From the NCBI RefSeq assembly GCF_006386545.1, contig NZ_SWAR01000004.1:62001-126000 (forward strand): a DNA stretch of 64,000 nt, written 5' to 3'. Origin of the DNA: Methylibium rhizosphaerae. Its GTDB lineage: Bacteria > Pseudomonadota > Gammaproteobacteria > Burkholderiales > Burkholderiaceae_C. Positions within the stretch are counted from its first letter, which is position 1. Every line of letters starts with the position of its first letter. Made by a program: the position numbers and the translations under genes. Below the pieces are notes generated by a model, which worked only from the letters and a program-made list of their open reading frames with translations, made no database searches and was not told where the DNA came from. This document shows positions 25,083-33,913 of this stretch, piece by piece.

Positions 25083-26357
25083 CTAGGCGAGCGTGACGCG
25101 CGCGAACTTGCGCTTGCCGACCTGGACCACCATCGTGCCCGCGCCGACCTTGAGCGCCTTGTCGCTCACGGTGGCGCCGTCGATCTTGACGCCGCCCTGG
25201 TCGACCATGCGCAAGCCTTCGCTGGTGGACGGCACGAGCCCGGCCTGCTTGAGCAGGGCGCCGATGCCCAGCGGCGCGCCGCTGAGCGACACCTCGGGGA
25301 TGTCGTCCGGGATGCCGCCCTTGGCTCGGTTGTTGAAGTCGGCCTCGGCCGCGTCGGCCGCCTGCGCGGTGTGGAAGCGGGCGGTGATTTCCTTGGCCAG
25401 CAGCACCTTGGCGTCCTTCGGGTTGCGGCCGCCCTCCACCTCTGCCTTCAGCCTGGCGACCTCGGCGGGCGAGCGGAAGCTCAGCAGGTCGAAATAGCGC
25501 CACATCAGCGAGTCGCTGATCGACAGCAGCTTGGCGAACATGGTGTTCGGCTCTTCGGTGATGCCGATGTAGTTGCCCTTGGACTTGGACATCTTCTCGA
25601 CGCCGTCGAGCCCTTCGAGCAGCGGCATGGTCAGGATGCACTGCGGCTCCTGGCCGTATTCGGCCTGCAGGTGCCGGCCCATCAGGAGGTTGAACTTCTG
25701 GTCGGTGCCGCCGAGCTCGAGGTCGCTGTTGAGGGCCACCGAGTCGTAGCCTTGCATCAGCGGATAGAGGAACTCGTGGACCGAGATCGGCACGCCGCCC
25801 TTGAAGCGGTCGTGGAAGTCGTTGCGCTCGAGCATGCGAGCCACCGTGTAGCGCGAGGCGAGCTGGATCATGCCGCGTGCGCCCAGTGCGTCGCTCCATT
25901 CGGAGTTGTAGCGAAGCTCGGTCTTCGCCGGGTCGAGCACCTTGTAGGCCTGGGCGCGGTAGGTCTCGGCATTCGCCTCGATCTGCTCGCGCGTCAGCGG
26001 CGGGCGGGTCGTGTTGCGGCCGGAAGGGTCGCCGATCATCGACGTGAAGTCGCCGATGAGGAATATCACCGTATGGCCCAGGTCCTGGAGCTGGCGCATC
26101 TTGTTGAGCACCACGGTGTGGCCGATGTGGATGTCGGGCGCGGTCGGGTCGAGGCCCAGCTTGATGCGCAATGGCACGCCGGTTGCATAAGAGCGCGCAA
26201 GCTTGTTCAGCCAGTCTTCCTGGGGTAACAGTTCGTCGCAGTTCCGCAGGCTGATCGCCAGCGCCTCCCTCACTTGGTCTGTGATCGGGTACTTGGAAGC
26301 AGATGCTGCCGATTCGGTACTGTTGGCCGCGGGAAGGGGCTGAGAAGAAGGCGTCAT
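25083..26357 (-). CDS. tyrS: Tyrosyl-tRNA synthetase
   Basis: Class I synthetase of 424 residues (TyrRS, the long bacterial form of about 400-425). HIGH-type motif HIGHT follows APDI, the KMSKS loop is complete (EKMSKSKGN), the tyrosine pocket region includes [12 protein letters not shown] and GGTDQKFN, and a C-terminal S4-like RNA-binding domain ends the protein ([23 protein letters not shown]). A 22-residue Ser/Ala-rich N-terminal extension precedes the catalytic core, so a later start is possible. It is divergent from the M23 peptidase gene. Confidence 0.97.
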   Translation of the reverse strand: MTPSSQPLPAANSTESAASASKYPITDQVREALAISLRNCDELLPQEDWLNKLARSYATGVPLRIKLGLDPTAPDIHIGHTVVLNKMRQLQDLGHTVIFLIGDFTSMIGDPSGRNTTRPPLTREQIEANAETYRAQAYKVLDPAKTELRYNSEWSDALGARGMIQLASRYTVARMLERNDFHDRFKGGVPISVHEFLYPLMQGYDSVALNSDLELGGTDQKFNLLMGRHLQAEYGQEPQCILTMPLLEGLDGVEKMSKSKGNYIGITEEPNTMFAKLLSISDSLMWRYFDLLSFRSPAEVARLKAEVEGGRNPKDAKVLLAKEITARFHTAQAADAAEADFNNRAKGGIPDDIPEVSLSGAPLGIGALLKQAGLVPSTSEGLRMVDQGGVKIDGATVSDKALKVGAGTMVVQVGKRKFARVTLA

Positions 26358-26406
26358 TGGGGCCTGGCACGGGTTATTACAGGCGAGGCATCGGCAGGCG
26401 GCTGGC

Positions 26407-26412
26407 TATACT
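26407..26412 (+). promoter_or_regulatory. Possible -10 element for the M23 peptidase gene
   Basis: TATACT lies in the 202-base gap between tyrS and the peptidase gene. No good -35 hexamer sits 16-18 bases upstream, so this is only a candidate. The rest of the gap holds no gene that I can support. Confidence 0.25.
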
Positions 26413-26559
26413 CCGCGGCCAATGCGAAGAGGCTGGGATTCTAGTGGCCAACGGCCACGCAGACACCCGGCGGAGCATGCATAAACAGGGGCGCGCCCTG
26501 AGGGACCGCAGCAATCGCGGACGGCCAGCGCCCACAACACTTCTTGTGGGAATCGTTGG

Positions 26560-27927
26560 GTGAATCCTTTGAATTTCGTGGCGCGTAGCGTTTCGCGCGC
26601 CGAAGACCTGCTGAAACGCCATCCGCGCCGATTGACAGCCGCCGTCGTGACGGCGCTGCTCGGCACGGCGGTCACCGCCTTCGGCGTGGCGCCCATGGCG
26701 CCGGACGCCGCCGACCTTCCGCGGCGCCTGGTGACCGAAAGCGTCACTCCGGCTGACCTATCCGAGCAGCTCGAGGCGCTCGAGCTGCACGAGCTGGAGC
26801 TCTACCGCACCGACCTCACCCGCAGCAGCGACACGGCCGACAGCCTGTTGCGCCGTCTGGGCGTGGACGACCCGGAAGCGGCCGCCTTCCTGCGCACCGA
26901 TGTCACCGCCCGCCGCCTGCTCGAAGGCCGCGCGGGCAAGATGGTGCAGGTGCAAACCGAGAACGGCCGGCTGGCCGAGCTGGTCGCCCGCTCTCCGGCG
27001 GCCGACGCCAGCCAGTTCAACACCCATTTCACGCGCCTCACCGTCGGCCGCGACGCCGCCGGCCTGCATGCCAAGGCCGAGCAGATGCCGCTGCAGGCCG
27101 AAGTTCGACTCGGCTCGGGCACCATCCTGAGCTCGCTGTTCGCAGCCGCCGACGAGTCGCGCATCCCCGACTCGGTGACGGTGCAGATGGCCGAGTTGTT
27201 CTCGGCCGACATCGACTTCCGCCGGGAGCTGCGCCGCGGCGACACCTTCAGCGTGCTCTACGAGGCGCTCACCGCCGACGGCGAGCCGATCACCTGGAAC
27301 CAGGCGGCCGGCCGAGTGCTGGCAGCCCAGTTCGTGAACGGCGGCAAGAGCTTCGATGCGGTGTGGTTCCAGGAACCGGGCAGCAAGGGCGGCTATTTCG
27401 GCCTCGACGGCCGCAGCAAGCAGCGCTTCTTCCTCGCGTCGCCGATGGCCTTCTCCCGCGTGACCTCGGGCTTCGCGATGCGCCTGCATCCGATCCACAA
27501 GACCTGGCGGGCACACCTGGGCGTGGACTACGGCGCCCCAACCGGCACGCCGGTGCGGTCCGTGGGCGACGGCGTGGTCGACTTCGCCGGCGTGCAGAAC
27601 GGCTACGGCAACGTGGTGGTGGTGCAGCACCCGGGCAACCGGCAGACGCTGTATGCCCACCTGTCGCGCATCAACGTCCGCAAGGGCCAGCGTGTGAGCC
27701 AGAGCGACACGGTGGGCCTGGTGGGCGCCACCGGCTGGGCCACCGGCCCGCACCTGCACTTCGAGTTCAAGGTGGGCGGCAAGCAGGTCGACCCGATGAC
27801 CATCGCACGCAGCTCCGAAGCCGTGACCATTTCTGCCGGCGCCCGCGCGCGTTTCACCGAAACGGCCGCCGCGGCCCGTGCCCAGCTGACGGCCGCTCCC
27901 GCCGTCGCATCGGCCCGCATCGAGTGA
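26560..27927 (+). CDS. M23 family metallopeptidase (peptidoglycan endopeptidase)
   Basis: Envelope protease of 455 residues that should cut peptidoglycan cross-links. An N-terminal basic stretch and one hydrophobic helix (about 27-45) anchor it to the inner membrane. A long periplasmic region (about 50-310) follows, then a LytM/M23 domain with the zinc motif HLGVDYGAPTGTP (HxxxD) and HLHFEF (HxH). The start is GTG 26560, with a weak ribosome site. The gene lies near anmK and bactofilin; M23 peptidase/bactofilin pairs are known to act together in cell-shape control, which supports a morphogenetic role. An intrinsic terminator follows. Confidence 0.94.
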   Translation: MNPLNFVARSVSRAEDLLKRHPRRLTAAVVTALLGTAVTAFGVAPMAPDAADLPRRLVTESVTPADLSEQLEALELHELELYRTDLTRSSDTADSLLRRLGVDDPEAAAFLRTDVTARRLLEGRAGKMVQVQTENGRLAELVARSPAADASQFNTHFTRLTVGRDAAGLHAKAEQMPLQAEVRLGSGTILSSLFAAADESRIPDSVTVQMAELFSADIDFRRELRRGDTFSVLYEALTADGEPITWNQAAGRVLAAQFVNGGKSFDAVWFQEPGSKGGYFGLDGRSKQRFFLASPMAFSRVTSGFAMRLHPIHKTWRAHLGVDYGAPTGTPVRSVGDGVVDFAGVQNGYGNVVVVQHPGNRQTLYAHLSRINVRKGQRVSQSDTVGLVGATGWATGPHLHFEFKVGGKQVDPMTIARSSEAVTISAGARARFTETAAAARAQLTAAPAVASARIE

Positions 27928-27951
27928 GCCGGCCGCCCGTCAAGCTTCACC

Positions 27952-27976
27952 AAAGCCCGCCTCGGCGGGCTTTTTT
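27952..27976 (+). terminator. Intrinsic terminator after the M23 peptidase gene
   Basis: AAAGCCCGC, loop CTCG, GCGGGCTTT followed by further T residues (six Ts in total). It lies 24 bases after the stop codon and just before anmK. Confidence 0.9.
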
Positions 27977-28003
27977 GCGACCGGGACCGACTAGCATCGC
28001 GCG

Positions 28004-29128
28004 ATGGATCAAGAGCTCTACATCGGCCTGATGTCCGGCACCTCGCTGGACGGCGCCGACGGCGTGCTGGCGGGCTTCGACCCGCACGGCGCCCTCACCG
28101 TGGTGGCCCATGCGTACCGCGCCTTCGACGGCGACTTCCGCCAGGAGCTGCTGGCGCTCAACACGCCCGGCGAGGCGGCGGCCAGCGGCGGCGAGCTGCA
28201 CCGGGCGGCCCTCGCCGCCAACCGGCTGGCGAAGGTTTATGCCGACGTCGTGCGAGAGCTGCTGGCGCACAGCGGCGGCCGAAAGGTGGTCGCCATCGGC
28301 GCACACGGGCAGACGGTGCGTCACCGGCCGGGCGAGTTCGATGGCATCGGCTACACGCTGCAGCTCAATGCGCCGGCACTACTGGCCGAGCTGAGCGGCC
28401 TCGACGTGGTGGCCGACTTCCGCAGCCGCGATGTCGCCGCCGGCGGCCAGGGCGCACCGCTGGTGCCGGCGTTCCACCAGGCCCAGTTCGGGCGTGCAAC
28501 CGAAACGGTGGCCGTACTCAACGTCGGCGGCATCAGCAACCTGACGGTGCTGCCGGCCGGCGGCGATGCCTGGGGTTTCGATTGCGGGCCGGGCAATGCG
28601 CTGATGGACCACTGGTGCGCGCAGCACCTGGGCCAGCCCTACGACGCCAACGGCACCTGGGCCGCATCAGGCCGCCCGGTGCAGGCGCTGCTGGACGCGG
28701 CCCTGCGCGACCCGTACTTAGCGCTGTTGCCGCCGAAGAGCACCGGACGAGACCGCTTCAACCCGCCGTGGCTGACAGCCCTGCTGCAATCGCAGCCGCC
28801 GGTAGCCCCGGCCGACGTGCAGGCCACCTTGTGCGAGCTGACCGCACGCTGCTGCGCCGATGACGTGCGCCGCCATGCCGCGGCGGCGCGGGAACTGGTC
28901 GTCTGCGGCGGCGGCGCCTTGAACGGCGAACTGATGCGCCGCCTGGGCCACCAGTTGCCCGGCGTGAGCGTCGTCCCGTCCGACGCCCGCGGGCTGCCGC
29001 CCTTGCAGGTGGAGGCAGCGGCCTTCGCCTGGCTGGCCCGCGCCCACGTTCGGCGCCTGGCGGGCAACCTGCCACGAGCAACGGGGGCCCGCGGACCGCG
29101 GGTCCTGGGCGCGCTCTACCCGGCCTGA
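28004..29128 (+). CDS. anmK: Anhydro-N-acetylmuramic acid kinase
   Basis: Cell-wall recycling kinase of 374 residues that converts 1,6-anhydroMurNAc to MurNAc-6-phosphate using ATP. The family start YIGLMSGTSLDGADGVL, the GAHGQTVRHRP segment, the NVGGISNLT block, FDCGPGNALMD and the phosphate-binding CGGGALNGELMRRL are all present, and the length matches the family. It stands between two intrinsic terminators, so it is probably transcribed alone. It processes muropeptide products of the kind released by envelope hydrolases such as the upstream peptidase. Confidence 0.97.
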   Translation: MDQELYIGLMSGTSLDGADGVLAGFDPHGALTVVAHAYRAFDGDFRQELLALNTPGEAAASGGELHRAALAANRLAKVYADVVRELLAHSGGRKVVAIGAHGQTVRHRPGEFDGIGYTLQLNAPALLAELSGLDVVADFRSRDVAAGGQGAPLVPAFHQAQFGRATETVAVLNVGGISNLTVLPAGGDAWGFDCGPGNALMDHWCAQHLGQPYDANGTWAASGRPVQALLDAALRDPYLALLPPKSTGRDRFNPPWLTALLQSQPPVAPADVQATLCELTARCCADDVRRHAAAARELVVCGGGALNGELMRRLGHQLPGVSVVPSDARGLPPLQVEAAAFAWLARAHVRRLAGNLPRATGARGPRVLGALYPA

Positions 29129-29134
29129 AAACAC

Positions 29135-29158
29135 AAAAGCCGCCCGAAGGCGGCTTTT
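29135..29158. terminator. Bidirectional terminator between anmK and erpA
   Basis: AAAAGCCGCC, loop CGAA, GGCGGCTTTT. The A-run and T-run make it usable from both sides, ending anmK on the plus strand and erpA on the minus strand. Confidence 0.9.
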
Positions 29159-29177
29159 CAGCGAGACGGCGGACCGT

Positions 29178-29549
29178 TCAGACCGAGAAGCTGGACCCGC
29201 AGCCGCAGGTCGTGGTGGCGTTCGGGTTCTTGATCACGAATTGCGCGCCTTCGAGGTCGTCCTTGTAGTCGATCTCGGCGCCGGCGAGGTACTGCAGGCT
29301 CATCGCGTCGATCAGCAGCGTCACGCCGTTCTTTTCCATCTGCGTGTCGTCGTCGTTGACGATTTCATCGAAGGTGAAGCCGTACTGAAAGCCCGAGCAG
29401 CCGCCGCCCTGGACGAACACGCGCAGCTTCAGGTCGGGGTTGCCTTCCTCGTCGACCAGCTCCTTCACCTTGCTCGCGGCGCTATCAGTGAAGACCAGCG
29501 GCGGCGGGGGGATGTCATTGGCAACGGGATGTTCTGCGACTGCGTTCAT
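29178..29549 (-). CDS. erpA: Iron-sulfur cluster insertion protein ErpA
   Basis: A-type carrier of 123 residues that delivers 4Fe-4S or 2Fe-2S clusters to apoproteins. The three cluster-binding Cys are C51 in [11 protein letters not shown] and C115 and C117 in the C-terminal CGCG. The N-terminal 18 residues are Pro-rich and variable, as in other Burkholderiales ErpA. It is transcribed after the bactofilin gene, with a gap of 34 bases. Confidence 0.97.
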   Translation of the reverse strand: MNAVAEHPVANDIPPPPLVFTDSAASKVKELVDEEGNPDLKLRVFVQGGGCSGFQYGFTFDEIVNDDDTQMEKNGVTLLIDAMSLQYLAGAEIDYKDDLEGAQFVIKNPNATTTCGCGSSFSV

Positions 29550-29583
29550 GGGGACTGCTCCTGGGGCGTCTCAACGAGGAAGA

Positions 29584-29985
29584 TCAAGCGTTATTGGACG
29601 CCAGTTTGATAACTGCGGGTTGCTCTTCGGCCTTCAAGGGATGAAGCGGGTGCAATCCGCCTTCGATGGTGGCGCCCTGGTGCATTTCGAGCGCCTCGTA
29701 CCGGACATCGCCCTGGATCCTCGCCTTGGGCTGCAGCTCCAGCAGCTCCGTGGCTTCGACCGGGCCCTGCACGGTGCCGTTGATGATGACATGGCCGGCC
29801 TTGACCTTGCCGCACACCCTGGCTTTTTCGCTGATGACGAGGATGCTGCGCTCGCCGCTGGCGGTCACGTCGCCTACCACTTCGCCGTCGATCCGCAGCC
29901 CCGCCGAGAAGAGCAGCTCGCCCTTGATGACGGTGCCCTCACCGACGAGCGTGTGAATCGGCGGTTGCTTCTTGATACCGAACAT
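29584..29985 (-). CDS. Bactofilin
   Basis: Polymer-forming cytoskeletal protein of 133 residues. The short N-terminus MFGIKKQPP precedes a right-handed beta-helix core made of repeated hydrophobic turns (VIKGELLFSAGLRIDGEVVGDV, KVKAGHVIINGTVQGPVEAT, ARIQGDVRYEALEMHQGATIEGG), the DUF583 signature. Such proteins assemble nucleotide-free filaments at the membrane and often guide peptidoglycan enzymes. The M23 peptidase gene two genes away is the likely partner. ATG 29985 follows TTGGAGA. Confidence 0.95.
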   Translation of the reverse strand: MFGIKKQPPIHTLVGEGTVIKGELLFSAGLRIDGEVVGDVTASGERSILVISEKARVCGKVKAGHVIINGTVQGPVEATELLELQPKARIQGDVRYEALEMHQGATIEGGLHPLHPLKAEEQPAVIKLASNNA

Positions 29986-30066
29986 GATGAATCTCCAACG
30001 ATTGGCGGCACGACTGCTCTGACGGCAATCTGCACCACGCGCAATAAATGTCACTCCGGGGTACTG

Positions 30067-30777
30067 CTACAGCCGCAGCACCTGCGTCGCCCGCACGCTG
30101 CCGCCGCCGTCCAGCACCTTCACCTGCACCTGCTTGACCACGGCGTCGGCGGGGTAGTCGACCACGCCTTCGACACGCTGGTACTGCCGGAACTTCAGCG
30201 ATCGTGCGCCTCCCGGCATGGGGAAGGTCCACGACCGGCCCTCCAGCTGGCCACTGAGCACCAGCTCATAGCGGCCATTGAATTCCGGCACCGACTTGCC
30301 TTGCTGCATCACCAGCAGTTGGTAACGCATCTGGCCCGCCTGTGACGGCTGGGCTTGCAAGCCTCGTACCGTGACCTCTCCGGTCGCACCCGCCGGTAAC
30401 AACCGTTCGAAGAATCCGAGGTCCGCCCGCAATGCCATGTTGTCGGCTTCGAGCGTGCGAACCTGAGCGGCGAGCCTCTCCTGCGCGACCCGCTCGGCCT
30501 TCAAGAGGCTGTCGGCGGTGTTGGCGATCGACTGCGCATGGTCGCGTTCGCTGCGCAGCTGCTCCACCTCCTGCGCGAGCCGCGTCACCTCCGCCCTCGA
30601 GCCCCGGTCCAGGCCGGCAATGTCCTTGCCGAATTCGAAGGCCCACAAGGCCAGCGCCGCCGAAAAACCCAGCATCAGTGCAAATGCAGCCCAGCGCAGC
30701 GGCCACGGCAGGTGGCTGCGCACGATCATGCGCGGGGCACTGATCGACAGGCGGCGGCGTATCAGCTTCCAGCGCAT
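30067..30777 (-). CDS. Membrane-anchored coiled-coil protein (DUF6776-like)
   Basis: Protein of 236 residues with a basic N-terminus, one membrane helix (about 28-48), a coiled-coil of about 65 residues (VTRLAQEVEQLRSERDHAQS to NMALRADLGFFERLL) and a C-terminal beta-rich domain (VTVRGLQAQP to the C-terminus). The order matches a conserved Burkholderiales protein encoded beside bactofilin and argC. The coiled coil and domain are probably periplasmic. It may anchor or position the bactofilin/peptidase system; that is inferred from context only. Confidence 0.8.
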   Translation of the reverse strand: MRWKLIRRRLSISAPRMIVRSHLPWPLRWAAFALMLGFSAALALWAFEFGKDIAGLDRGSRAEVTRLAQEVEQLRSERDHAQSIANTADSLLKAERVAQERLAAQVRTLEADNMALRADLGFFERLLPAGATGEVTVRGLQAQPSQAGQMRYQLLVMQQGKSVPEFNGRYELVLSGQLEGRSWTFPMPGGARSLKFRQYQRVEGVVDYPADAVVKQVQVKVLDGGGSVRATQVLRL

Positions 30778-30796
30778 GCAGCAGCGGCGCCGCGGC

Positions 30797-31834
30797 TCAC
30801 GGCAGCACCGGCACCTGGGTCAGCCCCAGGTGCTCGGGTAGCCCGCACATCAGGTTCATGCATTGCACCGCTTGGCCGGAGGCGCCCTTGGTTAGGTTGT
30901 CCTCGACCACCAGCACCATCACGGTGTCCGGCTGCGGCTTGTGCACCGCGATGCGGACGGTGTTGCTGGCCCGCACGCTGCGGGTTTCGGGCGCCGACCC
31001 GGCCGGCAGCACGTCGACGAACCGTTCGCCCTTGTAGAAGTCCTCGAACAGAGCCTGGAGGTCGGCCGACTGGCCATCGGCATTGAGGCGCCCCCACAGC
31101 GTGGAATGGATGCCGCGGATGATGGGCAGCAGGTGCGGCATGAAGATGCAGTTCACCTTGGCGTCGCCTGCGATCGCGCGCAACTGCTGGTTGATCTCGG
31201 GGCCGTGGCGATGGCCCTTGACGCCATAGGCCTTGAAGTTGTCGCTGGCCTCGGCCAGGAGCGTGTGGACCTCGGCCTTGCGTCCGGCACCGGACACGCC
31301 GGAGGCACAGTTGGCGATCAGGTGGCTCGCGTCCATCAGCCTGTGCTTGAGCAGCGGCGCGAAACCCAGTTGCACCGAGGTGGGGTAGCACCCGGGGTTG
31401 CCGATGATGCGCGCCTTGCGGACCGCTTCACGGTTCAGCTCAGGCAGGCCGTAGACGGCTTCGGCCAGCAGGTCGGGGCAGCTGTGCGGCATGCCGTACC
31501 AGCGCTCGAACTCGGCCACGTCCTTGAGGCGGAAGTCGGCGGCGAGATCGATGATCTTCACGCCGGCGGCCAGCAGCTCACGAGCCTGGGCCATGGCCAC
31601 GCCGTGCGGCGTGGCGAAGAAGACGACGTCGCACTCGCTCAGCTTGGCGTCGTCCGGCGTCACGAAGGCGAGGTCAACGTGGCCACGCAGGCTCGGGTAC
31701 ATGTCGGCCACCGGGAGTCCGGCCTCCTTTCGGGAGGTGATGGCCTGCAGCTGCACTTCCGGATGCTGCGACAGCAGTCGCAGCAACTCGACACCGGTGT
31801 AGCCGGTACCACCGACGATGCCCACCTTGATCAT
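30797..31834 (-). CDS. argC: N-acetyl-gamma-glutamyl-phosphate reductase
   Basis: Third enzyme of arginine synthesis, 345 residues, reducing N-acetylglutamyl phosphate with NADPH. The N-terminal Rossmann motif [16 protein letters not shown], the active-site Cys C149 in [10 protein letters not shown] and the His in KGHRHGPEI are present. ATG 31834 has AGAGG upstream; the longer open frame to 32050 would overlap rpsI. It is separated from rpsI by a terminator, so it has its own promoter. Confidence 0.97.
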   Translation of the reverse strand: MIKVGIVGGTGYTGVELLRLLSQHPEVQLQAITSRKEAGLPVADMYPSLRGHVDLAFVTPDDAKLSECDVVFFATPHGVAMAQARELLAAGVKIIDLAADFRLKDVAEFERWYGMPHSCPDLLAEAVYGLPELNREAVRKARIIGNPGCYPTSVQLGFAPLLKHRLMDASHLIANCASGVSGAGRKAEVHTLLAEASDNFKAYGVKGHRHGPEINQQLRAIAGDAKVNCIFMPHLLPIIRGIHSTLWGRLNADGQSADLQALFEDFYKGERFVDVLPAGSAPETRSVRASNTVRIAVHKPQPDTVMVLVVEDNLTKGASGQAVQCMNLMCGLPEHLGLTQVPVLP

Positions 31835-31888
31835 GACGTGCCTCTGACCTTGTACGGAAAAAGAGAAAACTGATTGTAGGGAGCGCAA

Positions 31889-31914
31889 ATGAAAAGGCCA
31901 CCGTGAGGTGGCCT
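31889..31914 (-). terminator. Intrinsic terminator of the rplM-rpsI operon
   Basis: On the minus strand AGGCCACC, loop TCAC, GGTGGCCT, then TTTC. It lies 60 bases after rpsI and 55 bases before argC. Confidence 0.8.
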
Positions 31915-31973
31915 CTTGAGGGCTGCAGTCCGCTGCGTATGCAACGAAATGCAGCGGTGTCGGTACAGCTCGA

Positions 31974-32366
31974 TCAGCGCTTGCTGAACTGCTTGCGACG
32001 GCGAGCGCCGTGCAGACCGACCTTCTTGCGCTCCACTTCGCGCGCGTCACGCGTCACGAAGCCGGCGCGGCTCAGTTCGGGCTTGAGCGCTGCGTCGTAG
32101 TCGATCAGCGCGCGGGTCACGCCATGGCGCACCGCACCGGCCTGGCCGGATTCGCCGCCGCCGTGCACGTTGACCTTGATGTCGAAGGCCTCGGCGTTGT
32201 TCGTGAGCAGCAGCGGCTGCTTGACGATCATGATCGAGGTCTGGCGGCCGAAGTATTGCTCCACCGGCTTGCCGTTGACCGTGATCTGGCCCGTGCCCTT
32301 CTTGATGAACACACGCGCCACCGACGACTTGCGGCGGCCGGTGCCGTAATTCCAATTGCCGATCAT
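31974..32366 (-). CDS. rpsI: 30S ribosomal protein S9
   Basis: Ribosomal protein of 130 residues. It begins with [16 protein letters not shown] and ends with the basic tail RRRKQFSKR, whose terminal SKR reaches the P-site tRNA. It lies nine bases after rplM, the usual L13-S9 operon. Confidence 0.99.
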   Translation of the reverse strand: MIGNWNYGTGRRKSSVARVFIKKGTGQITVNGKPVEQYFGRQTSIMIVKQPLLLTNNAEAFDIKVNVHGGGESGQAGAVRHGVTRALIDYDAALKPELSRAGFVTRDAREVERKKVGLHGARRRKQFSKR

Positions 32367-32375
32367 CGCGACTCC

Positions 32376-32804
32376 TTAGATTTCCAGCGCCTTCGGCTGC
32401 TGGGCGGTGTGGGGGTGCGAAGCGCCGGCATACACCTTCAGCTTCTTGATCATCGCGTAGCCCAGGGGACCCTTCGGGAGCATGCCCTTGACGGCCTTCT
32501 CCAGAGCGCGGCCGGGATGCTTGGCCTGCATGTCCTTGAACTTGGTGCCATAGATGCCGCCGGGGAAGCCCGAGTGGCGGTAGTACACCTTCTGCTCGGC
32601 CTTGTTGCCCGTCACGCGGATCTTGTCGGCGTTGACGATGACGATGAAATCGCCGGTATCGATGTGAGGCGTGTAGATGGCTTTGTGCTTGCCACGCAGA
32701 CGGAGGGCCACTTCGCTGGCAACCCTGCCGAGAACCTTGTCGGTCGCGTCAATCACAAACCACTCGTGCTTCACATCAGCGGGTTTTGCGCTGAAGGTTT
32801 TCAT
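32376..32804 (-). CDS. rplM: 50S ribosomal protein L13
   Basis: Ribosomal protein of 142 residues with the conserved [17 protein letters not shown] start, [18 protein letters not shown] and [18 protein letters not shown] segments. It is the first gene of the rplM-rpsI operon and is preceded by a recognisable promoter and a leader of about 120 bases. Confidence 0.99.
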   Translation of the reverse strand: MKTFSAKPADVKHEWFVIDATDKVLGRVASEVALRLRGKHKAIYTPHIDTGDFIVIVNADKIRVTGNKAEQKVYYRHSGFPGGIYGTKFKDMQAKHPGRALEKAVKGMLPKGPLGYAMIKKLKVYAGASHPHTAQQPKALEI

Positions 32805-32883
32805 GAAGTACTCGAATGGAGGTTTGGCTCTGGCCGGCGGTCGGTGCCTCTTCTTGCAAGCGAGGCCTCTTAGGCAGGCTCGA

Positions 32884-32899
32884 ACCGCCCGAAGGCGGT
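32884..32899 (-). other. Hairpin in the rplM leader
   Basis: On the minus strand ACCGCC, loop TTCG, GGCGGT sits between the rplM promoter and start codon. A UUCG tetraloop makes a very stable RNA hairpin. In E. coli L13 controls its own operon through the mRNA leader; whether this hairpin does the same is inference. Confidence 0.5.
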
Positions 32900-32933
32900 C
32901 TTTCCCCGTGAGCCGAGTCGAGGAAAGCCGAGC

Positions 32934-32962
32934 ATGATACCGAAAATCAATGACTTGGCCAA
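32934..32962 (-). promoter_or_regulatory. Sigma-70-type promoter of rplM-rpsI
   Basis: On the minus strand TTGGCC (32962-32957), a 17-base spacer, then TATCAT (32939-32934). The -10 matches TATAAT at five of six positions. The start point would be near 32927. Confidence 0.65.
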
Positions 32963-32983
32963 CCGCCCCACCGGAAATCCACC

Positions 32984-33011
32984 TTGCGGCATGCCCCTCG
33001 GCCCCTATACT
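32984..33011 (+). promoter_or_regulatory. Candidate promoter of the GNAT gene
   Basis: TTGCGG (32984-32989), a 16-base spacer, then TATACT (33006-33011), 26 bases before the start codon. The -35 is weak. Confidence 0.45.
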
Positions 33012-33037
33012 AAGTAGAAACCCTTACACCCACCCCC

Positions 33038-33769
33038 ATGCAACCGCCCAAGGACCAGCACCAGAAGGCAGGCGCCACCCCTGGCGGCTCGCCGGCTGAC
33101 AACCGGGACGTCCCATCGCGTCTGGCTGCGTTGTTCCAGTGGGTGCCGATCCGTTCGCTGGCGCCTCGCCACCGCCCGCGCATCGCCGACCATCTCCTGG
33201 CTCTCGAGCCGCATGACCGCTACCTGCGCTTCGGTTATCCCGCCAGCGACGAGCAGGTCCGCAAATATGCCGACACGCTGAACTTCGAACGCGACGAGGT
33301 GTTCGGCATCTTCAACCGCCGGCTCCAGCTCATCGCGATGGCCCACCTGGCCTATACGCAGGAGCCGCCACTGCCCAACCACCCGGCCATGGCGGAGTTC
33401 GGCGTCTCGGTGGCGAGTTCGGCGCGAGGCAAGGGGTACGGGGCCCGGCTGTTCGACCATGCCGTGATGCATGCGCGCAACCGCGACATCGACACGCTGT
33501 TCATCCATGCGCTGAGCGAAAACACCGCCATGCTCAAGATCGCCCGCAAGGCCGGGGCGAAGGTCGAGCGCGACGGCACCGAGTCACAGGCCTTCCTGAA
33601 GCTGCCCGAAGACACCCTGGCCACCCAGATGAGCGAGGTGATCGAAGAGCACGCAGCGGAGATGAACTACCGGCTCAAGGTCCATGCCCGCCGTTTCGAC
33701 GCCTTGCTCGATGCGGTGGCTGAAGTGAAGGCCGCCATCGGCGCCAAATCTCGCGCCGGCCTGGAGTGA
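33038..33769 (+). CDS. GNAT family N-acetyltransferase
   Basis: Protein of 243 residues with a central GNAT fold (about 35-185). The acetyl-CoA pyrophosphate loop is in VSVASSARGKGYGARLFDHA (R/Q-x-x-G-x-G/A pattern), preceded by the beta strand LIAMAHLAY and followed by TLFIHALSENTAMLKIARKAGA. A C-terminal helical region (about 190-243) is additional. Substrate unknown; it resembles stand-alone Burkholderiales GNAT proteins. Confidence 0.88.
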   Translation: MQPPKDQHQKAGATPGGSPADNRDVPSRLAALFQWVPIRSLAPRHRPRIADHLLALEPHDRYLRFGYPASDEQVRKYADTLNFERDEVFGIFNRRLQLIAMAHLAYTQEPPLPNHPAMAEFGVSVASSARGKGYGARLFDHAVMHARNRDIDTLFIHALSENTAMLKIARKAGAKVERDGTESQAFLKLPEDTLATQMSEVIEEHAAEMNYRLKVHARRFDALLDAVAEVKAAIGAKSRAGLE

Positions 33770-33913
33770 GCGCACGCCGCCCTGCGATCCGCCCAGACCT
33801 GCCACCCACCTCGGGGATACCTGCCCCAAGGGGCGGTCTATAGGATCGTTTCAGCTTCGACTCTGACCTGAGGGGTGCCGCCGGCGCCCTGTTGGCCGCC
33901 CCTCGCAATTGGT

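Noticed and set aside
26377-26747. Minus-strand frames upstream of tyrS
   Set aside because: They overlap the start of the M23 peptidase gene and show no motif or ribosome site.
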